Assembly: GCF_022606295.1 (NCBI RefSeq)
Contig: NZ_JAHHZS010000002.1
Coordinates: forward strand, 124,001 to 188,000
Length of the DNA: 64,000 nucleotides
Direction of reading: 5' to 3'
DNA from: Arthrobacter bambusae
GTDB lineage: Bacteria > Actinomycetota > Actinomycetes > Actinomycetales > Micrococcaceae
Shown: positions 1-8,307 of the stretch, piece by piece
Layout of the letters: each line of letters starts with the position of its first letter
Numbering within the stretch: position 1 is the stretch's first letter
Position numbers and translations under genes: made by a program
Notes under the pieces: generated by a model
Database searches by the model: none
Told to the model about the DNA's origin: nothing
Seen by the model: only the letters and a program-made list of their open reading frames with translations

Positions 1-725
1 GCGTCCAGCTTGGAGGAATCCGCGAGGACGACGACGCGCCGTGCGGACGTGACGAAGGCGGCCTTGACGGCGGCTTCTTCGGGGTCAGGGGTGCTGAGCC
101 CGAACGTGGCGTGGATACCGTTGGCGCCGACGAAGGCGATGTCCGGGCGGAGCCGGGAAGCGGCCTCGACCGTGGACTGCCCGACGGCGGCCTGGGTGAG
201 CCCGCGGACGCGGCCACCCAGGATCTGGAGCGCGATGTGCGGGTTTCCGGAGAGCTGTCCGGCGATGGGAATGGCGTGGGTGATAACCACCAGTTCTTCC
301 CGCGGGCCGTTCCCGTTGGAAGAGGCGGCGCGCAGCGCGGTGCGCTGGTCCAGCAAGCGGGCGAGGGCTTCCGTGGTGGAGCCGGCATCGATCAGGATGC
401 TGCCGGCTGCGTTCTCGGGGATGAGCGCAAGGGCCGCCTCGGCGATCCGGACCTTTTCCGGTTGGCGCTGGATGGCACGCTCAACCACGCTCTCCTCGCG
501 GGTGCTGAGGCGGTCCGACGGGACTGCCCCGCCGTGCACGCGGCGAAGGTTGCCGGCGGATTCGAGGACAGCAAGGTCACGGCGGACAGTCTCCGTGGTG
601 ATGCTGAACCGATCCGCAAGGTCAGTGACGCTGACCCGTCCACGCTCGGCGACGAGCTCGGAGATCAGCTGTTGGCGCTCCTCGGCAAACACATACCCTC
701 CATTGCGTACAAGCTCCAGGTACAT
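1..725 (-). CDS. DeoR-family transcriptional regulator, 3' end cut by window
   Basis: The reverse strand encodes an uninterrupted protein starting MYLELVRNGGYVFAEERQQL and running off the left edge (241 codons visible). A DeoR-type winged HTH lies at about residues 15-70, with VSVTDLADRFSITTETVRRD typical of the recognition region. A sugar-phosphate-sensing domain follows, with the family's GSTTEAL, FVGANGI and VVVLADSSK motifs. DeoR repressors of this type usually sense phosphorylated sugars and control an adjacent sugar kinase or PTS operon. The target operon is not in view. A long inverted repeat just upstream (765-812) is a likely autoregulatory operator. The ATG at 725 was chosen because the homologous region begins there; no strong ribosome binding site helps. 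Confidence 0.88.
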   Translation of the reverse strand, partial: MYLELVRNGGYVFAEERQQLISELVAERGRVSVTDLADRFSITTETVRRDLAVLESAGNLRRVHGGAVPSDRLSTREESVVERAIQRQPEKVRIAEAALALIPENAAGSILIDAGSTTEALARLLDQRTALRAASSNGNGPREELVVITHAIPIAGQLSGNPHIALQILGGRVRGLTQAAVGQSTVEAASRLRPDIAFVGANGIHATFGLSTPDPEEAAVKAAFVTSARRVVVLADSSKLD

Positions 726-764
726 CAGTGACTGCGATCACATGATGTGGAATTGCTTGACTCT

Positions 765-812
765 ATCTTTGTTCATGTTGGTCTGTCAACAGAAAACAAC
801 ATAAACAAAGAT
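765..812. promoter_or_regulatory. Long inverted repeat upstream of deoR-type gene (probable operator)
   Basis: ATCTTTGTTCATGTTG (765-780) is mirrored by CAACATAAACAAAGAT (797-812). The arms are 16 bp with 15 matches and enclose a 16-nt spacer. The spacer holds a further small palindrome, TCTGT-CA-ACAGA (782-793), nearly concentric with the outer arms. The element is AT-rich in GC-rich surroundings and lies 40 bp upstream of the regulator start, so it probably overlaps its promoter. No other gene shares this gap within 180 bp. Confidence 0.6.
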
Positions 813-998
813 TTTGGCTTGGATTGGGGTTGGGTTTGCTTGGATGAGGCGACGGATCCGGCGTCGAGCGGGCGCGGCGGCGGGCGCGGGCGGGCGCGAC
901 GGCGCCAGCGTCTAACCGGTCCGACGCAGGGTGGCTAGTCCCGGAAGGGGGTAGTCGGAATTGGGGCTGACCGCCCTAGCGCCGGACCGGAGGGTTCC

Positions 999-1190
999 CT
1001 ACGGCCACTCGATCTCCCGAAGGGCGGGGTAGTCGATAGGGAGGTTGTCCGGGTCGGGAGGGTCGGGCAAGCGGGACTGGGTGGAGGAATCCGCTTCGTA
1101 TCGGTTCTGGTTTCGCTTCCGGTCGAGCTCATCCGAATCTTGCCGGGAGCCGTCCTCGGGTCGTCGCTGTTGTGCGCTTTCTAGCTTCAT
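999..1190 (-). CDS. Small polar hypothetical protein (63 aa)
   Basis: I do not recognise a family. The protein begins MKLESAQQRRPEDGSRQDSD, is rich in Arg, Asp, Glu, Gln and Pro, and ends in an acidic/proline segment containing PDPPDPDNLPIDYP and a C-terminal EIEWP. A GAAGGA ribosome binding site lies 6-7 nt upstream of the ATG. The gene follows the zinc-ribbon gene on the same strand after 33 nt, so the two are probably cotranscribed. It has no signal peptide or membrane segment and is probably a disordered cytoplasmic protein. Support comes only from the ribosome binding site, the spacing and a proteinlike composition. Confidence 0.45.
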   Translation of the reverse strand: MKLESAQQRRPEDGSRQDSDELDRKRNQNRYEADSSTQSRLPDPPDPDNLPIDYPALREIEWP

Positions 1191-1223
1191 GGTGCTTCCT
1201 TCGGGTAATGCTGCAAGTCGTGG

Positions 1224-1655
1224 CTAAGCAGGTATTTCCAACTCGAATCCGCAACTGCATCTCAAGACCTTGGTGGGGAGAAGGGCTTCGGAGGGCGAGC
1301 TGCGCGATCGGGGCCTGCCCGTCTGCGGTACTCCGAAGCGCCGCTGTGCGGTTTTCACTTCACGGAGGGGTCCGCTGCAGTGGAAATAGTGGCTTCCAAA
1401 CTCCAGGAGGCCATCCTGAATCCCCCGACGATTCAGGATGGCCCCCGCCTGCTGGACGGTGGCCGCGTGGCTGTAGGAAGACCCGCAAGAAGTGCACGTG
1501 TAGAACACGGCAATCTGTTGGGAAAACCTTGGAGCCTGGGCCTGGATTGATTCGATGATCAGGTGCTTGTCTGTTCCACAACCGCCACACCAAAGGGGAG
1601 AGGCCCCTGGATGATGCGGTTCATGAGGAATCGCGGATTCGGAGACGGTCGACAC
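1224..1655 (-). CDS. Zinc-ribbon hypothetical protein (143 aa)
   Basis: Cysteine pairs are spread through the protein: CGGCG near residue 23, CTSCG near 54, a lone HCSG near 92 and CSCGFELE at the C-terminus. The first two pairs suggest one zinc ribbon, and the last CxC may belong to a second site. A basic Arg/Ser-rich stretch (RRFGVPQTGRPRSRSS) precedes the C-terminal cysteines. The start is GTG, two codons after an in-frame TAG, so the reading frame cannot extend further upstream; the ribosome binding site is weak. The protein probably binds nucleic acid or another protein, but I cannot assign a function. It likely forms an operon with the downstream 63-aa gene. Confidence 0.6.
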   Translation of the reverse strand: MSTVSESAIPHEPHHPGASPLWCGGCGTDKHLIIESIQAQAPRFSQQIAVFYTCTSCGSSYSHAATVQQAGAILNRRGIQDGLLEFGSHYFHCSGPLREVKTAQRRFGVPQTGRPRSRSSPSEALLPTKVLRCSCGFELEIPA

Positions 1656-1910
1656 CGACTAGCCCCGTACCGGTAACAGGCATTTGCTCATCAGGCAGCA
1701 CCTTCACGTTGAGTGACATGGCGCCCGGCTGCTTGAGCGAAAACAGGCCGGAGAGTTCGGCCCTGTCCGGAATTCTGCACGGACTGTAGAAGAATTCTGC
1801 ACTGCGCATCTCCGGTGCGCAAGACCGTCGGGGATTTTGTCCAAGTGGTGGACGTTGTTTTGGGGCGCTCTTTTTCCTCCATTTCCGGCCCGCTGCTCGT
1901 AGACTGAGCC
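1656..1910. other. Intergenic region with an 11-bp direct repeat
   Basis: This 255-nt divergent gap separates the zinc-ribbon gene (-) and the GAF-ANTAR gene (+). GAATTCTGCAC occurs twice, at 1770-1780 and 1792-1802, 22 bp apart (two helical turns). Just before it, ACAGGCCG (1744-1751 region) can pair with CGGCCCTGT around 1758-1766 with one bulged base. The pair may be a regulator half-site array for either gene. No further gene is visible. Confidence 0.3.
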
Positions 1911-2648
1911 ATGGACGAAATGGGCCTGAATGCCTCCGTAGTCGGACAACTCCAGGATTTGGTCATCGACAGTGAAGACGTCGGCGGCTTCCTCGAAGAC
2001 CTTGCGGTATTCACGGCCTCGTCGGTGTCCGCTGCGCGCGGCCAGGATATCCTGTGCGGGATCACGTTGAGCCGGCGTCGGCGGTCCATGACGGTTGCAG
2101 GAAGCAGCCACGAAGCCCGCCTCATTGACGAAGTGCAGCAAGCCTACGGAGACGGGCCGTGCCTGGAAGCGATGAGAACCCGGAAGCCGGTACTCGTTTC
2201 CGACACCTCCACCGACTCGCGGTGGCCTGAATACTGCGCCACCATTGCGGAGCGCGGGCACTTGGCCGTGCTTTGCGTGCCTTTGGGCCTGGAAGAAGGC
2301 GCGACGGCGGCGATCAACCTTTTCGCCCCCCAGGGCGATGCCTTCGATGAGGCCTCCATCCGCAGCTGCGAACAATTCGCAAGCCAGGCAGAGAAGGCCC
2401 TGCGGCTCGCGGTTCGAATCGGCGCCAGGCAGCAGCGTGCCGAGGACCTCGAGCAGGCCATGCGTTCACGGACCGCCATCGATCTGGCAACCGGCGTCAT
2501 CATGGGCCAGAACAAGTGCAGCCAGGAGGAGGCCTTCAGGATTCTGGCCAAGGCCTCAAACGGCAGGAACCAGAAGCTGAGGGATGTTGCGGAATCCCTT
2601 CTCCAGTCCTTGACGAACGAAACGCCCGTCTTGCACTTCGAGCCTTAA
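1911..2648 (+). CDS. GAF and ANTAR domain-containing response regulator
   Basis: The 245-aa protein has a GAF-like sensory domain at about residues 25-165 (motifs GDGPCLEAMRTRKPV and HLAVLCVPLGLEEG) and a C-terminal ANTAR domain at about 180-235 (AIDLATGVIMGQNKCSQEEA). ANTAR domains bind paired hairpins in nascent RNA and antagonise transcription termination. GAF-ANTAR proteins are abundant in actinobacteria as ligand- or stress-responsive antiterminators. There is no receiver domain, so the signal is probably a small ligand or redox change. ATG 1911 was used; an in-frame ATG nine bases later is an alternative because no clear ribosome binding site is seen. No obvious cognate RNA hairpins were identified nearby. 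Confidence 0.85.
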   Translation: MDEMGLNASVVGQLQDLVIDSEDVGGFLEDLAVFTASSVSAARGQDILCGITLSRRRRSMTVAGSSHEARLIDEVQQAYGDGPCLEAMRTRKPVLVSDTSTDSRWPEYCATIAERGHLAVLCVPLGLEEGATAAINLFAPQGDAFDEASIRSCEQFASQAEKALRLAVRIGARQQRAEDLEQAMRSRTAIDLATGVIMGQNKCSQEEAFRILAKASNGRNQKLRDVAESLLQSLTNETPVLHFEP

Positions 2649-2657
2649 GCGACTCGG

Positions 2658-3089
2658 CTAGCTGCGCTCGGATATTTCTTTGACGCTTGCCACAAGGCTG
2701 TCCCACATGCCCTTCGAATGCGCGGCTCCCTCCGGGCTCGCGTTGTTGTCCTGGGCCAAAGTCAGCCTGGTCATCCCGTCTTCAGGCTCCAAGGTCCACG
2801 TCAGCGTGTGGTAGTTCTCCGGGGCGTCGGCGTGGCCCGACAGCGGGCTGAAATGGGTGTTCACCAGCCGCTTGCATGGATCGAATTCGAGGATGACTCC
2901 CTTGTCCTCGTACTCCTTGCCTTGCCACGTGCCACGCCAAACAATAGGTCCGCCAACCGTCCAGTCGGTGGCAACCTCGGCTCCGAACATGAACTCCTTG
3001 ACGGCCCGGGGGTCGGTGAGCACTGACCACACCCGATTGGCGCTTGCCTGGATCGTGATGGTTGAACTCGCGATGAAATTTCCTGTCAT
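2658..3089 (-). CDS. SRPBCC (START/AHSA1-like) domain protein
   Basis: The 143-aa protein consists of a single SRPBCC hydrophobic-pocket domain. Motifs typical of the AHSA1-like subfamily are TITIQASANRVWSVLTDP at the N-terminus, WRGTWQGKEYEDKGVILEF in the middle, and a C-terminal helix with AHSKGMWDSLVASVKEI. The start is MTGNF at 3089, with an AAAGGAGA ribosome binding site 6 nt upstream. The open frame extends 15 codons further, but that extension lacks a better site. These proteins bind small hydrophobic ligands or act in stress responses, and the ligand is unknown. It converges with the GAF-ANTAR gene, with only 9 bp between stop codons. Confidence 0.85.
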   Translation of the reverse strand: MTGNFIASSTITIQASANRVWSVLTDPRAVKEFMFGAEVATDWTVGGPIVWRGTWQGKEYEDKGVILEFDPCKRLVNTHFSPLSGHADAPENYHTLTWTLEPEDGMTRLTLAQDNNASPEGAAHSKGMWDSLVASVKEISERS

Positions 3090-3407
3090 GTCAGTCTCCT
3101 TTGCCACGTGGTCGGCATCCGGGCGCCGGCGCAACAGAGTCTACGCCCGGGAGTGACGGCCGGCGGAGCCGTTCGGAGTTGCGCTTTCGGTCCCGTCAAG
3201 ATACTCATGGCGTTTTCTCTTAGGCTCGCAGCACGTCTCGGAATTGTGGCTCTGAACTGCGGCGATAGTCGGAGTTCGATGGTCGTTAGGCAGTTCGCCC
3301 TCGGGGTGCATGGACCATCGTGCAGTTTGCCCACGTCCGGAAAAGCCGGGTCCGTAGCGTGATGTCTCACACATCGAGTTCCCATACAGAACCATGAGGA
3401 GACATAC
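3090..3407. promoter_or_regulatory. Divergent promoter region upstream of the hydantoinase operon
   Basis: This 318-nt gap separates the SRPBCC gene (-) and hyuA (+) and must hold the promoter of the long 3.4-16.6 kb operon. A short inverted repeat, GATGT-CTCAC-ACATC (3361-3375), lies 33-47 bp before the hyuA start, a reasonable place for an operator. I could not identify convincing -35/-10 elements. No small gene with a ribosome binding site is evident. Confidence 0.35.
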
Positions 3408-5459
3408 ATGCCGAACTACAGGGTGTCCATGGACATCGGCGGAACGTTTACCGACATTGTCGCTTACGATCAGCACGCCGGAACCTATACGGCCACCAAA
3501 TCATCCACGACACCGGGGAACCTGAGCGCGGGCGTCATCGCCGGCCTTGAGTCCATTGTCGACGACCTGTCCGACATCGAGTTCCTGGTCCACGGCACCA
3601 CCCAGGGATTGAACGCCTTCCTTGAGCGCCGCGGCGTACCGGTGCTGCTGCTGGCCACCGCCGGCGTCGAAGACACCTATCACATTGCCCGCGGCCCACG
3701 CCTTGAGCTCTACAACGCCCAGTACCGCAAGCCTTCCCCGCTGCTCGAGCGCAAGGACGTCATCGGTGTTGGAGGACGCCTGGATGGGCAGGGCCTTGAG
3801 ATCAGGCCTTTGGACGAAGTTGCCGTCCGTCAGGCAGGCCGTCGGGCGGTTGCCGAAGGTTACGGCGCAGTCGCCGTCGCATTCCTGTTCAGCTACAAGA
3901 ACCCCGCTCACGAGCTTCGGGCCCGGGAAATCCTGCTCGAAGAACTAGGCGAAGATTTCACCGTTTCACTTTCCCACGAGGCCGCGAAGGAATGGCGCGA
4001 ATACGAGCGCACTTCATCCGCCGTCGTCGAGGCCTATACCGGACCAGTGGTCCGCAACTACCTCCTGGACCTCGAAAAGAAGCTCGGGGACCGCGGGGTG
4101 GAAGCCCCGCTGCACATCATGCAGTCCTCCGGCGGGGTGCTCACCGCCGAGTCCGCACGGAAACGCCCGCTCCAGACGCTCCTCTCGGGCCCGGTCGGGG
4201 GCGCCATGGGAGACGTCGAACTGGCCGGCGTTTCGGGAAACCGCAACCTGATCGGCGTCGACATGGGCGGAACGTCCTTCGATGTCTCCCTGGTAGTCGA
4301 CGGCAAGCCCGATGTCTCCACGGAGGCACATCTTGAAGGCCTTCCAATGCTCATGAGCGTGGTCAACATTCACACCGTGGGCGCCGGCGGGGGCTCGGTC
4401 GCCTGGCTCGAAGCCGGTGGCCTCAGGGTCGGCCCGCGTTCCGCGGGAGCCACTCCGGGGCCTGCCTGCTACGGACGTGGAGGCACGGAACCCACCGTCA
4501 CCGATGCCAACCTGGTGCTGGGGCGCGTGGACCCGGACTGGTTCGCAGGCGGACAGGTCTCCTTGGACCGCGAAGCGGCGATCGCCGCCCTGAAAACGGT
4601 TGGCGACCAGCTCGGCCTGGACCCCATTGCCATGGCCGAGGGGATCTGCGACGTCGCCAACTCCCAGATGGCCCAGGCGATCCGGACCATCACGATCTCC
4701 CGCGGGATCGAACCCCGGGACTTCGCCCTCGTCGCATTCGGGGGCGCTGGTCCCATGCACGCAGTCTTCCTCGCCAAGGAACTGGGCATCCCGGAAACAG
4801 TCGTCCCCCGGTTCCCCGGAGCGTTCTCGGCCTGGGGCATGCTGCAGACCAACATCCGCAAGGACTTCTCGGAGCCGTATTTCTACCTCGACGAGGATAT
4901 CGACGTGGCCCACATGGCCGGCGTGCTGCGGTCGATGGAGACTGAGGGCCTGAGCTCCCTGGCCTCCGAGGGGGTGCCGGAGGACAGCCGCCTCACCAAT
5001 GCATCAGTGGATGTCCGCTACCAATCGCAGGAATTTGCCCTGAACGTTCCGCTAACCTCCGCTGACGAGCCGGAATCCACCGACTTCGTTGCCGCGTTGG
5101 CCACGCGTTTCTCAGCGATGTACCACGAGCGCTATGGGCATTCCAACCTCGGGGCGCCCATCGAAATCGTGGCGCTACGGACACAGGCCGTCGGCGACCT
5201 GGGCCGTCTTGATGCGCCACGTTTCGCCACCGCACAGAGCGCTGAGTTCAAGCATGAAATCCGTCCGGTGGTGTTTGAGCACGTCGAACACCAGACCACC
5301 GTGGTCCGCCGTGACGACTTGGCCGCCGGCCATGCCTTCGAAGGCCCCGCCATCATCGTGGAACAGACGGCCACAACGGTGGTGCCCCCCGGCTTCGACG
5401 TCATCGTCGACGAATTCGGCTCACTGATCATCCGCACTCAAGACGTCGAAGGAAACTGA
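3408..5459 (+). CDS. hyuA: Hydantoinase/oxoprolinase family protein, subunit A (ATP-dependent)
   Basis: The 683-aa length is normal for HyuA. The N-terminal nucleotide-binding motif DIGGTFTD is at residues 9-16, and the second phosphate-binding motif DMGGTSFDVSLV is near 284. HGTTQGLNAFLERRG and the glycine-rich VGAGGGSVAW are also family signatures. With HyuB this forms an ATP-dependent enzyme that opens cyclic amides or imides; relatives are N-methylhydantoinase, 5-oxoprolinase, acetone carboxylase and caprolactamase. GAGGAGAC precedes the ATG. It is the first gene of a long unit that includes an importer, so it likely acts in the cytoplasm on an imported ring compound. Sequence alone does not give the substrate. 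Confidence 0.9.
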   Translation: MPNYRVSMDIGGTFTDIVAYDQHAGTYTATKSSTTPGNLSAGVIAGLESIVDDLSDIEFLVHGTTQGLNAFLERRGVPVLLLATAGVEDTYHIARGPRLELYNAQYRKPSPLLERKDVIGVGGRLDGQGLEIRPLDEVAVRQAGRRAVAEGYGAVAVAFLFSYKNPAHELRAREILLEELGEDFTVSLSHEAAKEWREYERTSSAVVEAYTGPVVRNYLLDLEKKLGDRGVEAPLHIMQSSGGVLTAESARKRPLQTLLSGPVGGAMGDVELAGVSGNRNLIGVDMGGTSFDVSLVVDGKPDVSTEAHLEGLPMLMSVVNIHTVGAGGGSVAWLEAGGLRVGPRSAGATPGPACYGRGGTEPTVTDANLVLGRVDPDWFAGGQVSLDREAAIAALKTVGDQLGLDPIAMAEGICDVANSQMAQAIRTITISRGIEPRDFALVAFGGAGPMHAVFLAKELGIPETVVPRFPGAFSAWGMLQTNIRKDFSEPYFYLDEDIDVAHMAGVLRSMETEGLSSLASEGVPEDSRLTNASVDVRYQSQEFALNVPLTSADEPESTDFVAALATRFSAMYHERYGHSNLGAPIEIVALRTQAVGDLGRLDAPRFATAQSAEFKHEIRPVVFEHVEHQTTVVRRDDLAAGHAFEGPAIIVEQTATTVVPPGFDVIVDEFGSLIIRTQDVEGN

Positions 5460-5469
5460 GGTACCACCA

Positions 5470-7143
5470 ATGACAATCACAGCAGTCAAGACCCTGGATC
5501 CAGTCACCGTGGAGATCATCCGCAATGCGCTTACCAGCGCGGCGGACGACATGAACGCCACCCTCATCCGCTCCGCCTACTCACCCATCCTTTACGAAGG
5601 AGGGGACTGCGTCGTGGCCCTCCTGGACACCGAGCACCGCGTGCTCGGACAGTCCGCCGGGCTGCCACTGTTCTTGGGCAACCTGGAAACCTGTTCCATC
5701 GCGGTCGAAGAACTGTACGGCCGCGACGTCTGGAAGGAAGGGGACGTCTGGATCCTCAACGATTCCTATCTTGGCGGAACCCACCTGAACGACGTCACCA
5801 TTTTTGCCCCGATCTTTGACGATGGCGCTGTGGTCGGCTTCGCAGCCACCCGTGCGCACTGGATGGACATGGGCTCCAAGGACGTCGGCGGTTCCATGGA
5901 TGCGACAGACATCTTCCAGGAGGGCTTCCGGATGGGCCCGGTCAAACTGATCGAGGCAGGCATTGAAACCTCCGTCGTGGATCTGATCCGAACCAATGTC
6001 CGCTTCCCCTACCAGACCATCGGTGACATGCACGCGATGATCGCGGCCCTTCGGATGGGCACCACCCGGATGAAGGAACTCGTGGGCCGTTACGGGATGG
6101 ACCAACTGGATGCTGCCCGTGATGAGATCTTCCGTCAGACGGAGGAAATCGAGCGTGAAACCGTCCGCAACATTCCCGACGGCGTCTACGAAGCCGAAGG
6201 CATGTTGGACAACGACGGCATCAACCTGGACACTCCGATTCCGATCAGGCTAAAGATCACTGTCTCTGGCGACACCGTTGATTTCGACGTCACCGGATCG
6301 GCTGACCAGACCATGGGGCCGGTCAACTGTGGCGCCGCCCAGGCCGTCTCCGCACTACGGGTCGGCTACAAGCTCCTTGTCAGCCCGGATTCCAACTCGA
6401 ACGGCGGGTCCTTCCGGCCGTTGACCACCCAGGTGCGTTCAGGTTCAGTTCTCGGCGCGGTGGCGCCAGCCCCGTGCCAGTGGTACTTCTCCCACCTCGG
6501 ACTACTGATCGACCTGGTTTCCAAGGCCATGGCGCCGGCCATGCCCGAGCGGGTTGCCAGCGCCAGCCACGGCGACTCGATGATCATCACTGCAGCCGGT
6601 TTCGATCCGCGCTTCGGCCGCAACTTCGTGACGATGGAGGCCACACTTGGCGGTTGGGGAGCCTGGCAAGGCACCGACGGCGAGTCCGCCATGATCAACA
6701 ACGTCAACGGCTCCCTCAAGGACCTGCCCATCGAAATGATGGAGACCCGCTACCCATTCCGCATCAACGAGTACTCCATCCGCCCCAACTCAGGCGGCCC
6801 CGGCCAGTGGCGCGGCGGCAACGGAGTCATTCGTGAATACGAGTTCCTGGCCGACTGCGTCGTGGGGCTCTGGTTCGAAAGGTCCAAGACCCCGGCCTGG
6901 GGACTCTTCGGCGGCTCAGACGCCCAAGGGCCCGAGGTTGTGTTCAACCCAGGCCGCAGCGATGAGGTCCGCACCCTGAAAGCCAACGCCCGCAAGGTCA
7001 AGGCCGGCGACATCGTCCGGCTCGCAGTCGGCGGCGGCGGCGGCTTCGGGGACGTCTCCCAACGCTCCCGGGACGAGATCACCTACGACATCGTCAACGG
7101 CTTCATCACCGAGGACTTCGCCAAGACCCACTACGGATACTAA
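5470..7143 (+). CDS. hyuB: Hydantoinase B / oxoprolinase family protein, subunit B
   Basis: The 557-aa protein fits the HyuB family. It has the N-terminal VEIIRNALTSAADDMNATLI and SPILYEGGDCV segments, the metal-site region NDSYLGGTHLNDVT, and the C-terminal RPNSGGPGQWRGGNG and GGGGGFGDVSQRS. HyuB forms the second half of the ATP-dependent cyclic-amide-opening complex. It starts 10 nt after hyuA with GAGGT as the ribosome binding site, so the two are made together. The length and motif set are complete, with no sign of damage. Confidence 0.9.
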   Translation: MTITAVKTLDPVTVEIIRNALTSAADDMNATLIRSAYSPILYEGGDCVVALLDTEHRVLGQSAGLPLFLGNLETCSIAVEELYGRDVWKEGDVWILNDSYLGGTHLNDVTIFAPIFDDGAVVGFAATRAHWMDMGSKDVGGSMDATDIFQEGFRMGPVKLIEAGIETSVVDLIRTNVRFPYQTIGDMHAMIAALRMGTTRMKELVGRYGMDQLDAARDEIFRQTEEIERETVRNIPDGVYEAEGMLDNDGINLDTPIPIRLKITVSGDTVDFDVTGSADQTMGPVNCGAAQAVSALRVGYKLLVSPDSNSNGGSFRPLTTQVRSGSVLGAVAPAPCQWYFSHLGLLIDLVSKAMAPAMPERVASASHGDSMIITAAGFDPRFGRNFVTMEATLGGWGAWQGTDGESAMINNVNGSLKDLPIEMMETRYPFRINEYSIRPNSGGPGQWRGGNGVIREYEFLADCVVGLWFERSKTPAWGLFGGSDAQGPEVVFNPGRSDEVRTLKANARKVKAGDIVRLAVGGGGGFGDVSQRSRDEITYDIVNGFITEDFAKTHYGY

Positions 7144-7168
7144 GCCCCGCCCACAGAAAGGCACCCCA

Positions 7169-8191
7169 ATGAAGAACATCAAGAAATCAGCCGCAGCCGC
7201 GGCGCTCATCGGGCTAGCGCTCCTGACGTCAGCCTGCTCCCCACCCACCCAAGCGGCCGCAGGACCAGCTTCGACGGCCGACGCCGGCAAAACCCTCAAC
7301 GTCGGATTCTTCGGCTTCGCCAAGTCCAACGGCTTCGCCCAGGGAACCTTCCTCGGGGTCCAGCAGGCGGCCAAGGCCAACAACGCCACCGCCACGTTCG
7401 TGGACCCCAACTTCAACGCCCAGACCCAGGTCCAGCAGATCCAGGACGCAGTCACCTCAAAACAGTTCGAGGTGATCGTTGTCCAGGCGAACGACAACCA
7501 GGCCCTCATCGCACCACTGCAGCAGGCCGTCCAGGCTGGCATAACGGTGGTGGTCGAGTTCTCCGTTATCGGTCCGAAGTTCGACACTATCCAGCCCCAG
7601 GTCCCGGGTGCAATCAGCATCGTTGACCTTCCCACCAGCAACGGCAAGATGCTCGGCCAAATGGGCAAGGATGCCTGCGCCAAAGTCTCCAAAGACACGT
7701 GCAAGGTGGCCTACCTCGAGGGATTCAAGTCCCTGCCGCTGGATAACGCCAGGACCGAAGCGGTAAAAGCTGAGCTGGCCACTGATCCGAAGATCAAGCT
7801 GGTGGCCAGTGTCGAAGGCGGGTACACCCAGGACAGCGGCCGGCAGGCGTTCCAGAACGTTTCCCAGGCCAACCCGGACGTCGATGTCGTCATCGGCGCA
7901 TCCCAAGCGATCACGGGTGCGGCCGCTGCCGCTGGCAATAGCAACATCAAGTTCATTGGCAACGGCGCATCCACTTCGAATGTCGAGGCCGTCCGATCCG
8001 GTAAATGGTTCTCCATCTACGTCAGCGACGTGGTGGCGAACGGCGCCAAGGCCACGGAACTCGGCCTTGCCAAGGCCCGGGGACAGCAGGTGGAAACGGC
8101 AGTGGACGAGGCGAGCCTGGCTCCCAACAAGGGCAACGGTACGAAGGAAGCCCTCGACGCCGTGAACTACGTCTCGAAGTACTCGGACTAG
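7169..8191 (+). CDS. Sugar-type ABC transporter substrate-binding lipoprotein
   Basis: The 340-aa protein has a lipoprotein signal peptide, positively charged then hydrophobic, with lipobox LTSAC and the modified cysteine at residue 23. A type I periplasmic binding fold follows, as in ribose-binding proteins: VGFFGFAKSNGFAQGTFLGV, the QIQDAVTSKQFEVIVVQAND segment and VDVVIGASQAITGAAAAAG. It captures the ligand outside the membrane for the ATPase and permease encoded next. Its placement straight after hyuAB suggests that the ligand is the hydantoinase substrate or a precursor. The ribose-binding architecture points to a small polar ring compound, possibly nucleoside- or sugar-like. Confidence 0.88.
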   Translation: MKNIKKSAAAAALIGLALLTSACSPPTQAAAGPASTADAGKTLNVGFFGFAKSNGFAQGTFLGVQQAAKANNATATFVDPNFNAQTQVQQIQDAVTSKQFEVIVVQANDNQALIAPLQQAVQAGITVVVEFSVIGPKFDTIQPQVPGAISIVDLPTSNGKMLGQMGKDACAKVSKDTCKVAYLEGFKSLPLDNARTEAVKAELATDPKIKLVASVEGGYTQDSGRQAFQNVSQANPDVDVVIGASQAITGAAAAAGNSNIKFIGNGASTSNVEAVRSGKWFSIYVSDVVANGAKATELGLAKARGQQVETAVDEASLAPNKGNGTKEALDAVNYVSKYSD

Positions 8192-8210
8192 CCGGCTTCC
8201 CCCCCGTGGT

Positions 8211-8246
8211 CCTGTCCTGCCGGGGCTGAAAGCCCGGCAGGACAGG
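8211..8246. terminator. Strong intercistronic hairpin after the binding-protein gene
   Basis: CCTGTCCTGCCGGG (8211-8224) pairs perfectly with CCCGGCAGGACAGG (8233-8246) across an 8-nt loop. There is no U-run, so this is more likely an RNA-stability or partial-termination element than a full terminator. Such hairpins commonly sit after the binding-protein gene of ABC operons, where they keep that product in excess over the ATPase and permease. Confidence 0.6.
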
Positions 8247-8307
8247 AGCCCCCGTCCCGGTCCCGGCAGGACCGGCCAAAACGTCGATTCCATCTCCCGA
8301 GGTCAAA

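Noticed and set aside
10..804. Long plus-strand open frame across the left edge
   Set aside because: It is the antisense shadow of the DeoR gene. The reverse strand gives a coherent family protein, whereas this frame is Arg/Ser/Ala-rich with no motif.
916..990. Inverted repeat CCGGTCCGACGC/GCGCCGGACCGG
   Set aside because: The loop is 51 nt, one position mismatches, there is no T-run, and the surrounding sequence is GC-rich, so chance pairing is likely.
4014..4913. 299-aa minus-strand frame inside hyuA
   Set aside because: It is a shadow frame in a gene with strong family motifs on the other strand. It has no ribosome binding site and an atypical Gly/Asp/Val composition.
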